Shown here: in pieces, positions 10,690-22,678 of the stretch
Layout: every line of letters begins with the position of its first letter
Position numbering within the stretch: position 1 is the first letter of the stretch
DNA from: Rhizodiscina lignyota
Lineage: Eukaryota > Ascomycota > Dothideomycetes > Aulographales > Rhizodiscinaceae
Assembly (NCBI GenBank): GCA_010015805.1
Contig: ML978123.1
Coordinates: 1,178,001-1,242,000, forward strand
Reading direction: 5' to 3'
Length of the DNA: 64,000 bases
Notes under the pieces: model-generated
The model's database searches: none
What the model was told of the DNA's origin: nothing
Seen by the model: only the letters and a program-made list of their open reading frames with translations
Program-made: the position numbers and the translations under genes

Positions 10690-11974
10690 CTATGCCTTAT
10701 TCAGCTTCTCGGTCTTCTCTACCATCGCCTCAATCCAACTATTAAACTCCTTCCTTCGCTCGATAGGCATCACGTGGCTCTGTCCTTCGATGAATCTCTT
10801 GGTTATACCACTCTCTTCTCCTCCTAGATACTCTAGTAACTTCTCGCCATGGGGGAACGAGATCATGCCATCAATAGTCCCGTGAACAACAAGTATGCGC
10901 TCGCGGCCGATCTTATCCCCCAGTTCTTTCAACTGCTCGGGTGTCTTGTGATGCCAGCCTGCGGCGATGAGCTGTAGCAGGAAGCCAACACGAGTGAACC
11001 ACTCGGGGTGGTTACGCTTCATGACTTCCATTGCTGCGAAGCGATCACCATTAGTTGGAAAGGGCTCCTTGACGTATTCACATTCGTCGGGTTCGGCGAG
11101 CCATTTCAGAGTATAGCAATTCTTTTTCACATTTGAAAGTTGCTGGTCAATGGATTTGGGGATGATGAGATTTATTCGATGTCGCAGGTTCTCGACGTAG
11201 CCGACGGTGTTGAAGATATATGGTGCTGTGGAGATGAGGTTCAACGAAGCGATTCGGTCCGGTATCAGGAGGCCGAGCTCTTGACCGATCATTCCGCCCA
11301 TTGATATCCCGACAACATGCACTGATCGAGATTCCGTCCAGCCGACATGATCAAGAAGCTCGATAGCATCTCTAGCCATCTCCGACGTCGAATATCGTAT
11401 CCTGGGCTTGTCTGAATCGCCCATACCCCGGTTGTCGAAGATGAGACATGAGTATTTGTCCGCTTGGGTATGTCCGAAGTCTTTCGTCTGTCGCTGCCAG
11501 TTCGCCTTCAGGGATCCTAGGCCCATGACCCACTATTGCGCGAGACGTTACTTGTGCACTATACTACGGAATATTTCCAGGGTTGCTTGGCATCGCTCCG
11601 GACGAATGATGCCGGAAATGGGGGCGAGTTTGAAACATTTGGCGCGCGCGACGGAATGCGAGGTGTACGAGAATAGGGCTGTGGCGCTGACGGAGGAAAA
11701 ATAGAAACAGCAACACACAGTGAATGCAGAAGGGATCGAATAGCTAAAAGATGTAGAGGAGTATTTGACATACAACAATCTTGATGGGTCCGTGGCCGTG
11801 CACCTGGGTGGCATGTTAGCGGATCATGAGTATTCCGTTTCAGCTGGAGATGGAACGTCAAACCTCGTAGGCTATGTTGAAAGGCCCTCCTCTGCCTTTC
11901 GCGACAGGTAATTTGCCCTTTTGATCGGGTTCGAGATCCCATATGACATGAGGATACTCTGGATGCTCCTGTAT
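10690..11974 (-). CDS. Alpha/beta hydrolase fold protein (5' exon unresolved)
   Basis: Minus-strand exons 11974-11864, 11803-11774 and 11532-10690. Junctions read IAYE|VHGHGPIKIV|WVMGLGS, matching the N-terminal architecture of alpha/beta hydrolase-1 proteins. The oxyanion region (VMGLGSLKANW), the nucleophile elbow (VVGISMGGMIGQ, Ser in GxSxG), a late Asp (VVHGTIDGMISF) and a C-terminal His (EGQSHVMPIE) complete the triad set. Substrate is unknown. The frame continues upstream of 11974 to about 12013 (SAPLSAAQ) without an ATG before a stop, so at least one short 5' exon is missing from my model. A CGCAG acceptor sits at 11975. The 241-nt intron between exons 2 and 3 is long for this genome. 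Convergent with the permease gene. Confidence 0.82.
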
Positions 11975-12746
11975 CTGCGCCGCGGATAGCGGCGCCGAGG
12001 CAGCCCTTCGCCGGTGTTGGTGTCAGCCTTCAGCCTTTTGGATATGTGTTCAAGACGCATGTTTGGCCGTACATTGTGTATCACTTGGTCGACCGCAACG
12101 GCCTCTAGACGAAAAATAAAGTATCGAGCCGGAGCGGGATGTAGGTGGCTGTGTCGTCTTGTAGTCCGAGTGTGATCGTTACGGGGGTGGATGTGCGTGC
12201 TTCAAGAGATGACAGGACCCCCCGTCCTGAGCATAAGTAGAGAGCCAACAATGATCCTTCTACTTCGCTCTCAAGCGGTACTTGCCGTATAGCAGAATGG
12301 GGTGTTTGTTGACTAATTCCAGTGGAAGCAGTGTATTCCGAATAGATAATTAATGCGCCGGATCGGCGAGTGATTGGCGGCGCAGTGCCGCGCAGTGTCG
12401 GCGTTAAATGATATAGTGTAGCGAGCCCTGACGTCGCTGACGAATTCCGACTGTGCTCCCTGCGCTGCCTTGACCTCAGGAACCAAGCGTCGACATCACC
12501 ACCTCTCGCCATACTCACTTGTGTGCCTACCTTATACTCCGCCGTCCCTTTTGTCAGGATCGCGATGCTCCAGCGGCCGACAAACTCTCCTACAACACCG
12601 CGTTTCAGAGCCCACCTTATCACGACATCCACAACCTCGAAACAGGTCCAGCCAGCATCCCTGCACCTCTCGACACATCTGTGACTGCAGACTTTCGCCG
12701 ACCGTCATATTGCCTCGGACGGCCCTTAGAGGGCCTTCTCGCCGCC
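11975..12746. other. Intergenic region between divergent genes
   Basis: Should contain the missing first exon of the hydrolase gene (minus) and the promoter plus leader of the Zn2Cys6 gene (plus). An open frame in phase with the Zn2Cys6 protein extends back to 12519 without an ATG. Either the leader is open by chance or an upstream exon exists. No repeats seen. Confidence 0.5.
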
Positions 12747-15700
12747 ATGAACAACTATCCACCACCTCAGCAACCTGAGCAAACTTCCAACCCCATGAAT
12801 TACTTCCAGCAGCCTCCGGCGATCGTGCAGCCGCCCTCGACGAATACCTTTCGCTTTGGATCCATAAATCCGACAAATGGCTCGCCCCTCTTCGCGGAAG
12901 ACTTTGCCATTCTCGGTGCGGATGATATGGGGGAACATTCAGACCCTAAGAGGAGACGAATAGCAAGAGTATGTTGTGGATATCACTTATGATGGGTGAT
13001 TGGTAATTAACTAAGCTATAGGCATGCGACATGTGTCGCAAGAAGAAGATCAAGTGCGATGGAAAGATGCCAGCATGCACACATTGCCAGAATTACAAGA
13101 CGGAATGTATCTTCACACAGGTGGAGAAGAAGCGCAATCCACCGAAAGGGTATGCTGCACTTTTGATGAATGTATGGGAAATGTTCTGACGTAGAGCTCT
13201 AGCGCGAAGTATATTGAAGGATTGGAGAATCGACTGGGTCGCATGGAGTCCCTATTGCGACTGTCTGGATTGCTCGGAGATGATGATGCTGGTTCTACGG
13301 ACTTGGGCACCTTGGAAAAGCGCCTGGCAGAAAAGAGGGACTCGGGAGCTCCGGCTTCTGTCAACGGTGGTGAATCCTCGAGAAATTCTGCTGTTTCCAG
13401 CCAGGCGCCTGAAAAGGAGAATGCAGCTTCGCAAAGCGGGTCTCCTCCTCAACCATCATCATCTGACACTCCAATCACATCGCCGGATCCACCCAAGTCG
13501 GCGAGGAGCGAGGAGGAAGTCGAAGTACTGTCTGATATGATGTGCTCACTGGTGACGAACAATTGCGGAGAAACGCGATACATAGGTTTGTGATTGTCGC
13601 TGTTGCGTCCGTACACGTACTAATGATATGTAGGTTCGTCGTCTGGCTTCTCGATATTTTCCCCAAAAGGCATTCAATGGGTGAACGAGAAGACTGGAGA
13701 TACGTCCTTCCAAGACATGATCTCGACAGCCTCAGTGGACGACAACAAGTGGATCCACTGGAAACCCGACGTCTTCCGCGACATATTCCAGCGACGCGTA
13801 TTCAAGCCGCTTCCTCCAAAGGCGGAAGCACTGTCATTGCTTCGCGATTACTTCCAGAACTTCAATTGCATGTTCCCGCTTTTCCACGAGCCCACCTTCA
13901 TGCATCTCGTGGACAAGCATTACTCTCGGGATCCATATGAAGGCTCTGGTTGGTGGGCGAGCTTGAACGTCGTGCTGGCAATTGCACATCGATTGCGAGT
14001 TATGAGCAATTTGGTCCCTCAGGAAGAGGATCAGAAAGCCTGGGGCTATCTCAAGAATGCGCTAGCTGTGCAAACCGAGCTTACAATCCGAAATACTGAT
14101 CTACTTAGTGTGCAAGCTCTGCTTGGAATGGTCAGTGTATCAATATCTTAGCCACTGATGAAGGTACTGACACTATTTCTAGGCCCTGTTCTTACAAGGA
14201 ACTCCAAATCCTCAACCCTCTTTCTTCCTCGTTGCAGCGGCTATTCGTCTATCACATAGCATCGGTTTGCACAAGCGTGGGCCTTTCAACTTGAATCCGA
14301 ACGAGATCGAACAACGGAGACGAGTGTTCTGGATTGCCTACATGCTTGATCGAGAGTAAGTTGGGATTTGTTATGCACTCGTGTTCACTTCTGACATATC
14401 GTAGTATTTGCCTCCGTTCTGGACGACCCCCGATTCAGGATGATGATGACATGAACGTCGATTTGCCGAGCGAAGATCCTGAAGACAATATTGGGAACAT
14501 TCCGCTTGCTGACGGCAAGGGAAAAGTCAACCTCTTCCGACTGATGTGCACATTCGCGGTGATCGAGAGTAAGGTGTACAAGCAATTGTACTCTGTCAAA
14601 GCCTCCAAACAATCCGACGGTGAACTGTTGAACACCATCGGCGAGCTTGACAAGGAGCTGGAAGACTGGAAGGATGCCATCCCAATCGACTTCAGACCGG
14701 AGCACGAGATCAAAGCTTCCCACACCCCACTGATACTGCACGTTGTCATGTTGCACTTTGCATACTACAACTGCTTGACGACGATTCATCGCATGTCGGT
14801 GCACCATGGGTATTGGACCAGCCGACTTTCAAATTACGCCATTCAAGGACTGAATGCCAGACCGCTGAATCCGAGAGTCTTCTCTTCGGCTGCGCTCTGC
14901 GTCTCCGCCGCACGAGCTTCCATCAACCTCATCAAATATATTCCTGCAGGTGATTTCGCATGTGTCTGGTAAGTTGTATCGCGATTCATATTTGCACGGC
15001 TCACTAACTCCTGTAGGCTCATTCTCTATTACCCCGTCTCTTCCCTCGTGACCCTCTTCGCGAATATCCTCCAGAATCCGCAAGACAGTCGAGCTCGTTC
15101 CGACCTCAAGCTGATGAACCTCGTCGTATCTTTCCTATCGGCTCTCTGTTCAGACGAAGCTAACGGCAGCGTTCGTCGCATGCTGAATGTGTGCTCCGAA
15201 TTTGACCGCATTGCCAAGGTCGTCCTCGACAAATCCGATAAAGACTCCTCGACGAGACGTAAGAGGAAGCAGCAGGATAATATGAGTGAAAAGTCAGCGG
15301 GTGGAGCAAACCAGATGCATCAGAGAACTCAAAGTCAGGCCACAACAGTGCCATCGCCAGCTACTCACAACATCGCCCTGACAGGTGGAAACATCCCGAA
15401 TGTCTTCACACCTCCAGACATTATGTCTAACATTCCGGAAAATGTTAGTCCCGAACTTTCCACTTAATATGACCTTCGCTAATCGTCACATAGGCAAACT
15501 ATCAGCGCAATCAATCATCTTTCTCTGCCTCGCCAGCACCACCAAACGCCTCCCTCCCTAACGGACTCTCTCCCGCTCCGCTCTTCGCTTTCTCCCCGCG
15601 ACCAACCTCTTCTGCTCTACCTACAAGCGGCGCATTCGCTGACGGCACCCTTCCCGGCTTTTCACCTGGCCCAGGAATGGGCACACCCAACAGCAATGGC

Positions 15701-15976
15701 GGAGGTGATCCTCTTCATCTAGACGGATCCTTCCAACAGCCGTTCGTTCCTCAAGATCTGTGGCAGATGCCAATGACGCTAGAGTGGGATTGGGCGGACA
15801 TCACTGGTGGCTATGGAAGCATCGATGGGGCCATGGGAGGGCTCGCTGCCACCGGTGTAGATGGCGATGCAAGAATGGACACCTCAAGCGGAACGATGAG
15901 CGGTGGGAAGGGGGAAGTGCATTCAGGGACGCCCAATGATAATGATGGTCCAACACCTACTGCAACGTCTTCGTAG
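12747..15976 (+). CDS. Zn2Cys6 transcription factor with fungal-specific TF domain
   Basis: Nuclear DNA-binding regulator, 958 aa from eight exons: 12747-12968, 13022-13149, 13203-13585, 13634-14130, 14183-14355, 14405-14968, 15017-15443 and 15494-15976. The binuclear zinc cluster has Cys at residues 76, 79, 86, 93, 96 and 103 (spacing CX2CX6CX6CX2CX6C) with the basic run RKKKIK. It is followed by a linker and a coiled-coil segment ([18 protein letters not shown]). The middle homology region spans roughly residues 270-640, including [14 protein letters not shown], a histidine in [12 protein letters not shown] and [13 protein letters not shown]. The C-terminal 200 residues are Ser/Pro/Gly-rich with an acidic-aromatic patch (LEWDWADI), a probable activation domain. 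Start chosen at gccgccATG. Target pathway is not evident from the neighbours. Confidence 0.93.
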
Positions 15977-18952
15977 GTGTGACTGGTACAGACAGGTTGG
16001 ATGGATCTGAATGGATGTTTCGGCGTTTTGGTTCAGCTCAAGATAAGGAAAATCTTCTCTCAATTGCCACCTAGATGTGCTGTGGACATCGATTGAGAAA
16101 AATCACGAACGAGCTCACTGCTCTGGTCCTTTAGTTATGATGGACATGATTGGAACACGGGTGGCTTTTTTTTTTTTTTTTGCAAAATCAACCATTAGGG
16201 GTATATGTCTCAGGACGTCTGCTGGAACTCTTTCATCTGCTGGTGCAGAAAAGAAAACTCCCTATTCTGGGTCTCGCTGTATATAGCTTAATCGGGCTTG
16301 CATGTTAATAGGCAGGATTGCATACTTCGAGCTGATGTATTATCAAGAGATGGTTTGTTGTATCTCATCCTTCCTGCGTCATCGGTAGCAGCCTGATGTC
16401 TCTAATGGAGCAAGAGTGATAAATGTCTGCCGCGGCTTTCAGGAAACTGAACCCCTACAATATTGAGCCTCTTAATAGCCAATGATGTAATCCAGTTTGT
16501 TACTTTTATACACACTCCAAGGAACTTAGAATCAAGCTTTCAGAGGTATTCTCGCTTATTTGGCAGCGCAGCTTGTATGTTACAGTTCATTCAGTGCGTA
16601 GCTAATTGTCAAGCTCGAGTTGCGCTGCAGTACAAATCGGGCAATTTGGAAGTCGCGAAGTTTGGAAGTCGCGGGCGGCGGGCCAAGCCGACGACACGCC
16701 GACCTTACTCGGTCGCTCAACAGCGACGATCTTTTGATGATCTTTCGATGATCTTTCCCATCATTTTACTTGTCGTTTGCACCATGAAGCTGTCCTGGTT
16801 CTAGGCCTTCCCCTCTTTAATTTTTTTAGATTCCGCTTTGAGGAGTGTTTGAAGAGAATGTCTTGAAGTCCGCCGAATTCGGTCCTTTGAATCCTCAGTC
16901 AATGTCTCGCATTTCCAGTCCTCATTTCTTTGCGAGTCGCTTATTGCTACGTCTCTGATTCTGTTTGCTTATATTTCATTTCGGCTGGTGTTTAGGTTTT
17001 GAAGCTGATCTCGAAGCCCTTTGATGGGGAGTTTCAGATGCTGTATGGTGAGGGTAGCCCCCAGGCCAGATCCTTTTGCTTTTGCCGAACGCGTGGCCTC
17101 AGCTTTGAGACATTTTGGGGATCAGCATTTTCATTCCAACAGGTTTTTAATATACAACCAACCAGCGAGACCATGATGCTGTATGCCTGGTGGATGTTGA
17201 GGTTCGAGGGAATCGCGGCACCCAGGCAGCGCTCAGATTTCAGGTCAAAGAGAGCGATTTGCTTCTTTATCAAATTATATTGCATCGAACCGTCTTTTCT
17301 AATTTGTCGTCTGGTCTAAGCACCTGTAGCTTATGCTCACACATGTTAGACTCCGTTCCCCGCGTCCGCCGTCTGCAGTAATGTCTCAGAATGTCAAGAT
17401 GAGGAAGGTGGCTGAAATGATGGCGCTATCATCCAAGGATCATACCCTTGCGCCGCTACGGGAAAACGTCATCAGGAAATATGCCGTTTCGATGCTCCCC
17501 GCCGGTCGACTTATCTTTTGGACGAGTGAAAGGGGATTTGTCTGCTTATTTAGCGATTTTTAGTGCGATTATCATTCGCTCTTGCATCTGCGATCAAAGA
17601 TGAATCTGGGGAATGTTGCATGGGCCAGCCCGTGTCTCGATCAACAGCGCGGACGCCGGACACTTTTTGAAAGGTGGGTGCTACGGGTAGGATCAGCCCG
17701 TTGATCGATCTGTAGGCGAGACTCGAGAGAGGATGAAGCTAACGGCGCGTGTTGCGCATATGGGGATTTCAATCATGATTACCTACCCGACGGAACCTTG
17801 TAAGCAGGCCTCCTGATCGATATCTTCGCTCTACGGCAAATGGGCTGCTAAGCCGAAATGGAAGTGTGCATACAGTAAGGGACAAGTACGTGTGCTGAGA
17901 AATTCGCCTGGTTTTGTTCAGAAGGATCTGACTAATCGTAACTTTATGCACAGATCAGTGATAGACCGTTACGCGTATGTCGGTTGATCCGGTTCGAGGC
18001 GGAATTCGCACTAGCCATTCCTTCTTTGATCGACAAGATCTGATTGGACCAATACAAGCTCTAAGACCAGCTGAGTTGGCCACTTCCAAAAACGGAGAGG
18101 ACACCGTACTTGTCCCCGGCTGTAATGGTGTGGCACTGTGCGGAGTGTTAGCGCGCTGATACGAGAGTGTGCCATGCCAGGTACAGTAGCCCAAGGGGCG
18201 AGTGGCCCGGCGAAGGCAGCTGATGAGAGAGTAGGTAGAGAAGAGGAAGGGTCTCCGTCAGTCATCACGCTTTCGTACAAATTTTTCGTCGGTGAATCAA
18301 AAAAGAGTGAGAGGTCGGCTTAGAGAATGGAGGCAGCCGATCAAACGCTTTGACGAACCGTTTGCGAATATTACGCACAGAGATGATCCGGCCAATAATA
18401 GCAGCATGCTCGACAGGTGGTGGTCGAGATCCTGGCTGCGCCCAAATGCCCCGTGACCATCCTTTAGCTAGGTCTCCCGTCTTGTGCCCTGCTACGCAAC
18501 AGCTACACCAACTTTTTTGATTTTCTTTCTGTTAACTTGCTCGCGCTGTGTGTCGACGAGAATCAATTCGCCCTTTTCCAGCCAATTTATAGTGTGTGTT
18601 GCTAGTCCCCAGCACGCTGGGACTGAAACCTACGGGCCTACCGGTAACCGCTGTCGAAGCGGGGTCCACAATTCGCCAGCTTTCTCATTCCAAAGCCTTT
18701 TTTCCTCCTTCTCCCTCACGGCCTTCCAAGCATACAATCTCGAGGACTGGCAGTGTTAATCTCCAACTGTTTAAGCTGTCGGAGAGGTTGCCTCTGCCGA
18801 ATGCTCCATTCGACGCCTGCGGTTCGCTCCTTTCACGCGCGCGGTAACTCCCCTCGCGCCGATTAATATTTTTGGAACGCGATTTCTGGCCAATCTCTCA
18901 TGTTCAGTGCTCGCAAGAAGCCTGGACTTGAGAGTGCAATTTTCCTTCCATA
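15977..18952. other. Gene-poor stretch of about 3 kb
   Basis: I see no gene. Frames are short and unconvincing on both strands. Local features are a T run near 16168, two short tandem repeats (about 16648-16674 and 16727-16758) and an imperfect palindrome around the CCAGC/GCTGG pair at 18607-18621. The last 200 bases should be the promoter of the C2H2 gene at 18953. Confidence 0.5.
16727..16758. repeat. Short tandem GATGATCTTT-type repeat
   Basis: Three imperfect adjacent copies of a ten-base unit (GACGATCTTTT, GATGATCTTTC, GATGATCTTTC). A few tens of bases upstream, at 16648-16674, TTTGGAAGTCGCG also occurs twice in tandem. Both look like simple replication-slippage repeats in non-coding DNA. 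Confidence 0.6.
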
Positions 18953-20460
18953 ATGGCTACTTCCAAGGTTTGAAATATCCCGTTCGCAGCCTTCCTCGTG
19001 TCTAGTGCTAACAAGTCGCCCCCACAGGACGCCGCGATGGCTCGACCCTCGAGCTCGCACCGATTATCTGTCAGTTCAGGCACGTCTGGCGGCGCAGCGC
19101 GTCTTTCACACCCACGTCCTCATACACACTCACTTTCCGTGGGCTCAATCAATTCTGCTCATCGCGTCACCCGTCGGAAAAGCACGTCATCTACTGCCGT
19201 TAATAACGCCGCTGCTATGGCTGTTGCGATGAGAGAGGCTTCTGGTGCTCCATATGATGCGAGTAACGGCACAGCCAAACGTTCCTCGTCGTCCAAATCT
19301 CCTGGAACGAAATACGGTAGCCACCCGTCGCTTCCAAGTAGCCTTCCTAATCACAGCTCGGACTTTGGCCCCAATGGTTATCCAAATGCGAAGAACAATG
19401 TTGCAGTGACAGATGGCCCGCCATTATCGTCGCTTCCAGAGAAAGAGAAAAGTAATGGCAAATCACGGATACGTAGGGCTAGTGAAGGGTCTCGCCTGAC
19501 AAAAGGCGAATCCAAGCGGGGAAATGCTCCCGAGCTGAGATGTGAAAAATGTGGGAAGGGCTACAAGCACAGCAGCTGTCTAACCAAGCACCTGTGGGTA
19601 TCCCTTCGCCTGAGCATTCCGCATACCTTCACATCGAGCAGCTCAACCTGTCTCAGCGCACTCAAGGTAATATTATGAGGAAATGAAATTGACACTAAAG
19701 CAGATGGGAGCACACACCCGAGTGGGCAATCACATCAAAGCTGCTCATTTCGAAGCACCAGCAAGTGCAGTTGCTCGAAGCTGCTTCCGTGCTTGTCACA
19801 ATGAACCAAGACGGAACTCCTACTGAGAGTGATCACTCTTCAGCCTCGCCTGCTGCTTCGGGTTCCACAGACCCTCGTGAGGATGGAATGAGTTCTGCTG
19901 ACACAACGCCTCCGCCTGATGCGAATGCTCCGTACTCCACGAGTCGTCCAGATTTCACGTCGACTAAACGATTCAGCAGCAACAGCAGTGCTTATTCACA
20001 ATCATACCAATCTGTCTTCTCGGATAGTGCATCTGCTGGGCGGCCATATGTCTCGCACTACCGCCAATGGAGCACAGATGGGAGACCAACAACATCTGGC
20101 ACATCTGTGACAGGCAGTTACCGCGATGACGACGATCACGCAGACTTGGCTGCTGCTGTCGGTCTGCTAAGCTGCAGCTACGGGACACCCAAGAGCGGGC
20201 CTGTGATGCTCCCTGCCGATGTCCCTCCGGTCCCGCCGTTGCCCGCTAAATACACTGGCTCGAAGCCTGACACGCTCTCGGGAAGTACTACCACCCTAAC
20301 ACCACAGTACTATTCCGCTACAGGTCGCAACTTTTTCCACCCGGATAGGAAAGACATAGATATGGACGATCGTAGCATGGCTGATGAGGATTCTGACCAT
20401 TATAATCGTATGCGGAACTACGAGGAGGAAGAAGGCGTTTTCGGCAAAATGGAGGAATAA
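18953..20460 (+). CDS. Single C2H2 zinc-finger protein, Ser/Thr-rich
   Basis: Exons 18953-18967 (15 nt, five codons), 19028-19593 and 19704-20460 give 445 aa. The only ordered region is a C2H2-like finger, LRCEKCGKGYKHSSCLTKHL, joined through the second intron to WEHTPEWAITSKLLISKHQQ and VQLLEAASVL. This pattern is conserved as a block in filamentous ascomycetes. Flanks are disordered: a Ser/Ala/His-rich N-terminus with basic patches and a Ser/Thr/Pro-rich C-terminus ending in acidic DMDDRSMADEDSD and EEEEGVF. Likely nuclear and possibly regulatory; partner and target unknown. The tiny first exon is supported by frame, a GTTTGA donor and a GTGCTAAC branch site. The second intron (110 nt) splits the Leu codon just before WEH. 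Confidence 0.85.
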
Positions 20461-21272
20461 CATTTCCAGTTCTGGCGTCACAAGATTGAAACTGTTCTCC
20501 GTTCGCGGCGTCCTCTGTATTGGTCTCACCGTCTCCGTTCTTTTCGACTTTTGAAAAATCAACTGTTCCGTTTATACGGGCGCCTGGCTCCGCACCCATC
20601 TTCGCAGCACCAAGGAGAAGGCTTTTGGGCCAACCGCAATCAGGAGTGGCCGCTGCAGCTTTTGAGGTTAAAGTGAGGAGGTGGCGTCTCGAGCGTCGAG
20701 CCGGCTGTATGACGACAAGATCCGCTCTTTTATCTGTCTTTTTTTCTATCACATCAAAGGGACGCGCGTTTGCTGGCAGTAACGCGGCGAGCGGAATACG
20801 ATCAATGTGGATGTAAAATGAAAATATTTACGCAAAAATATGCTCCCAGCCCTGAACAATGGCGTCGGCTGTGCTTGTATACTCGATGTCGTTTGAGGGC
20901 ATTAGGATAGGACTTTCTAGTCAATCGAGCGATCGTCTTTTCAGAAATGATAATCTCCTTGTACATGAGACGTGCACCACGCTTTGGTGAAACCATCTCC
21001 CACGCACCACCAATGCATCGTCCTCCCTCGTATCTTCAAGCACAGACGTGCAGATCAGCGTTTTACAGCATCGTGAGTCTGGGCTTGATCGTCCTCTTTG
21101 ATCGTCCTCCTAGTCGTCGATGGATCCTTGTGCAAGCGGCTCACTGCATCCGTTGGTAAAGCTTGGCATCGCTGCCGCTTTTCGCCGAGATCCAAAGTTC
21201 GGACGACAGTCCAACACATCTTCACACGATCCTCTTCATATACCATCGATCTGAGCCTTCAAGCATCGCAAA
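20461..21272. other. Intergenic, no gene seen
   Basis: About 810 bases with 3' sequence of the C2H2 gene and the PAM18 promoter. No frame with conserved features. GATCGTCCTC is repeated at 21086 and 21102. Confidence 0.45.
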
Positions 21273-21732
21273 ATGGCCTCCGCAATAGCAATAGGCACTG
21301 GAATCGCAGTTGCCGCCTTCCTGGTGCGTTTCCCCTTAAAATCAAGGCGATATCGACCTCGCGCCGCTGCGCAAGAAAAACTTGACTGACTGGTTGCAGG
21401 GCCGCGCAGGACTCATTGCGTTGAGAAGATCAAGAGGATCCGCATTAGGCAGATCGTTCTATAAGGGCGGCTTTGAGCCGCGCCTCAACAGACGCGAGGC
21501 GGCGCTGATACTGGAGATCCCGTATGTCTTGCTCTTGTCGCCGACTTTGATATGAAATATTGAATAAATAGACTGACTCATGATGTGTTTGTGTAGGGAA
21601 AGAGGAACAACGAAAGAGATCATTCGCAAGAAACATCGGCAGCTGATGCTGCTCAATCACCCTGATCGCGGAGGAAGCCCCTACCTCGCGAGCAAGATCA
21701 ACGAGGCGAAAGACTTTTTGGAGAAGAGTTGA
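21273..21732 (+). CDS. PAM18: Mitochondrial import motor J protein Pam18/Tim14
   Basis: Inner-membrane J-domain subunit of the PAM motor. It stimulates the ATPase of mtHsp70 during matrix protein import through TIM23. Exons 21273-21323, 21400-21521 and 21597-21732 give 102 aa, typical of the short fungal form. Residues about 2-22 form the single membrane span ([21 protein letters not shown], cut by intron 1). A basic stretch and [19 protein letters not shown] lead into the J domain, which contains the obligatory HPD in LLNHPDRGG and ends [15 protein letters not shown]. Splice junctions fall at positions that restore the conserved sequence exactly. Very sure. Confidence 0.96.
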
Positions 21733-22356
21733 AAGCTGCCGGGTGCAAGGAGAAGCTTTAGTAAACACTGTAAATGTGGCATTAGCGTGGCGTTGCGGGC
21801 GTGTTCATATTGCGGGAATTTCGAGCATTGCGTGAGTGCTGTTTGAGAGCGGGAGGCGGTCAGGATCAATCACCACTTAAGATACCTTCAAACAAAATGG
21901 GGACGGGGAAGAAATAATGGAGCAGAACTTTGGAACAGGAAGTATACCTGAAAATGGCCTTGGTTGCCTCAGAATTCTTTAAATTTGGGACATTACTCTC
22001 ATACTCAACCTCACCTATTCTATATGTGTCTTTGTTTCCTTGATGTATCGAAGAGCAAGGAAGCAGAATTTCCCTTCGCCGCTGGGACAAGAGAAAGAAG
22101 TGCAAATACTGCAGCCGTGTTTGCTGAAGTGGTGGTCAATTATGGTGGTGGGCGACCATAGTAAGTGTGCTGCTGCCAGCTGAAATGCGGTCTTAAAAAC
22201 TTACACATATATACAAGGTAGATTTGAGCAGGTCTCAAGAGAGCAGATTGGTCAAGTGGGCACATGGAGTATTCTCCATAACAATTATACCGTACTAACG
22301 GTTCTTGGTTAGTGCCAATTTGACCATTCGGCTCTCTTTCAATCATATTATGGTTT

Positions 22357-22450
22357 CCCTCTAGCTTGCTCCGGCGATGCATATAGAATCAGCCATATAT
22401 GATTAAAAGCCAAAAAACCCCCTCTAGCTTGCTTCGGCGATGCATATAGA
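22357..22450. repeat. Direct repeat pair, 31 bp, one mismatch
   Basis: Copies at 22357-22387 and 22420-22450 share CCCTCTAGCTTGCTYCGGCG followed by ATGCATATAGA. They differ only at the Y position (C, then T) and are separated by 32 bp of AT-rich spacer. The second copy abuts the inverted-repeat element that starts at 22457. Confidence 0.85.
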
Positions 22451-22456
22451 GTTCTA

Positions 22457-22678
22457 GTTAGGCTTCTAGACTAAGTGGTTTCTCAACCATCCAATACCGG
22501 AAACGGTAGAGGGTGGTTGAGTTTTGCTGTTTTTTTTGGCCAAATTCGGCTTAACTTCCTTGCACTAAGTCAAGCCACAATGTTGTTGTACTGGTAATCA
22601 GAACGGAGCAGGTTCGAACCTGGGCCTCGCCAGTATTCCTTTTCTTTTTTTGCATTTGAAGTTCTATAGAAGCCTAAC
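22457..22678. repeat. Short element with 12-bp terminal inverted repeats (MITE/SINE-like candidate)
   Basis: GTTAGGCTTCTA at 22457-22468 is matched by its exact reverse complement at 22667-22678. The 222-bp interior holds a strong hairpin at 22482-22521: outer arms CTCAACCA/TGGTTGAG and an inner stem TACCG/CGGTA capped by GAAA. It also holds T runs and the perfect palindrome CAGGTTCGAACCTG at 22609-22622, which overlaps a box-B-like GGTTCGAACC. No coding capacity. The terminal repeats suggest a non-autonomous DNA element, and the box-B-like core could instead mark a tRNA-derived sequence. I cannot see a clear target-site duplication. Confidence 0.4.

Noticed and set aside
8611-15976. Possible secondary-metabolite gene cluster (permease, hydrolase, Zn2Cys6 regulator)
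   Set aside because: No polyketide synthase, non-ribosomal peptide synthetase, terpene synthase or other core enzyme is present, and the flanking genes are housekeeping.
22560-22640. tRNA gene suggested by GGTTCGAACC and ..GGGCCTCGCCA
   Set aside because: The T stem does not pair in tRNA geometry, and no complementary acceptor strand (GGCGAGG) occurs upstream. The string is instead part of a 14-bp palindrome.
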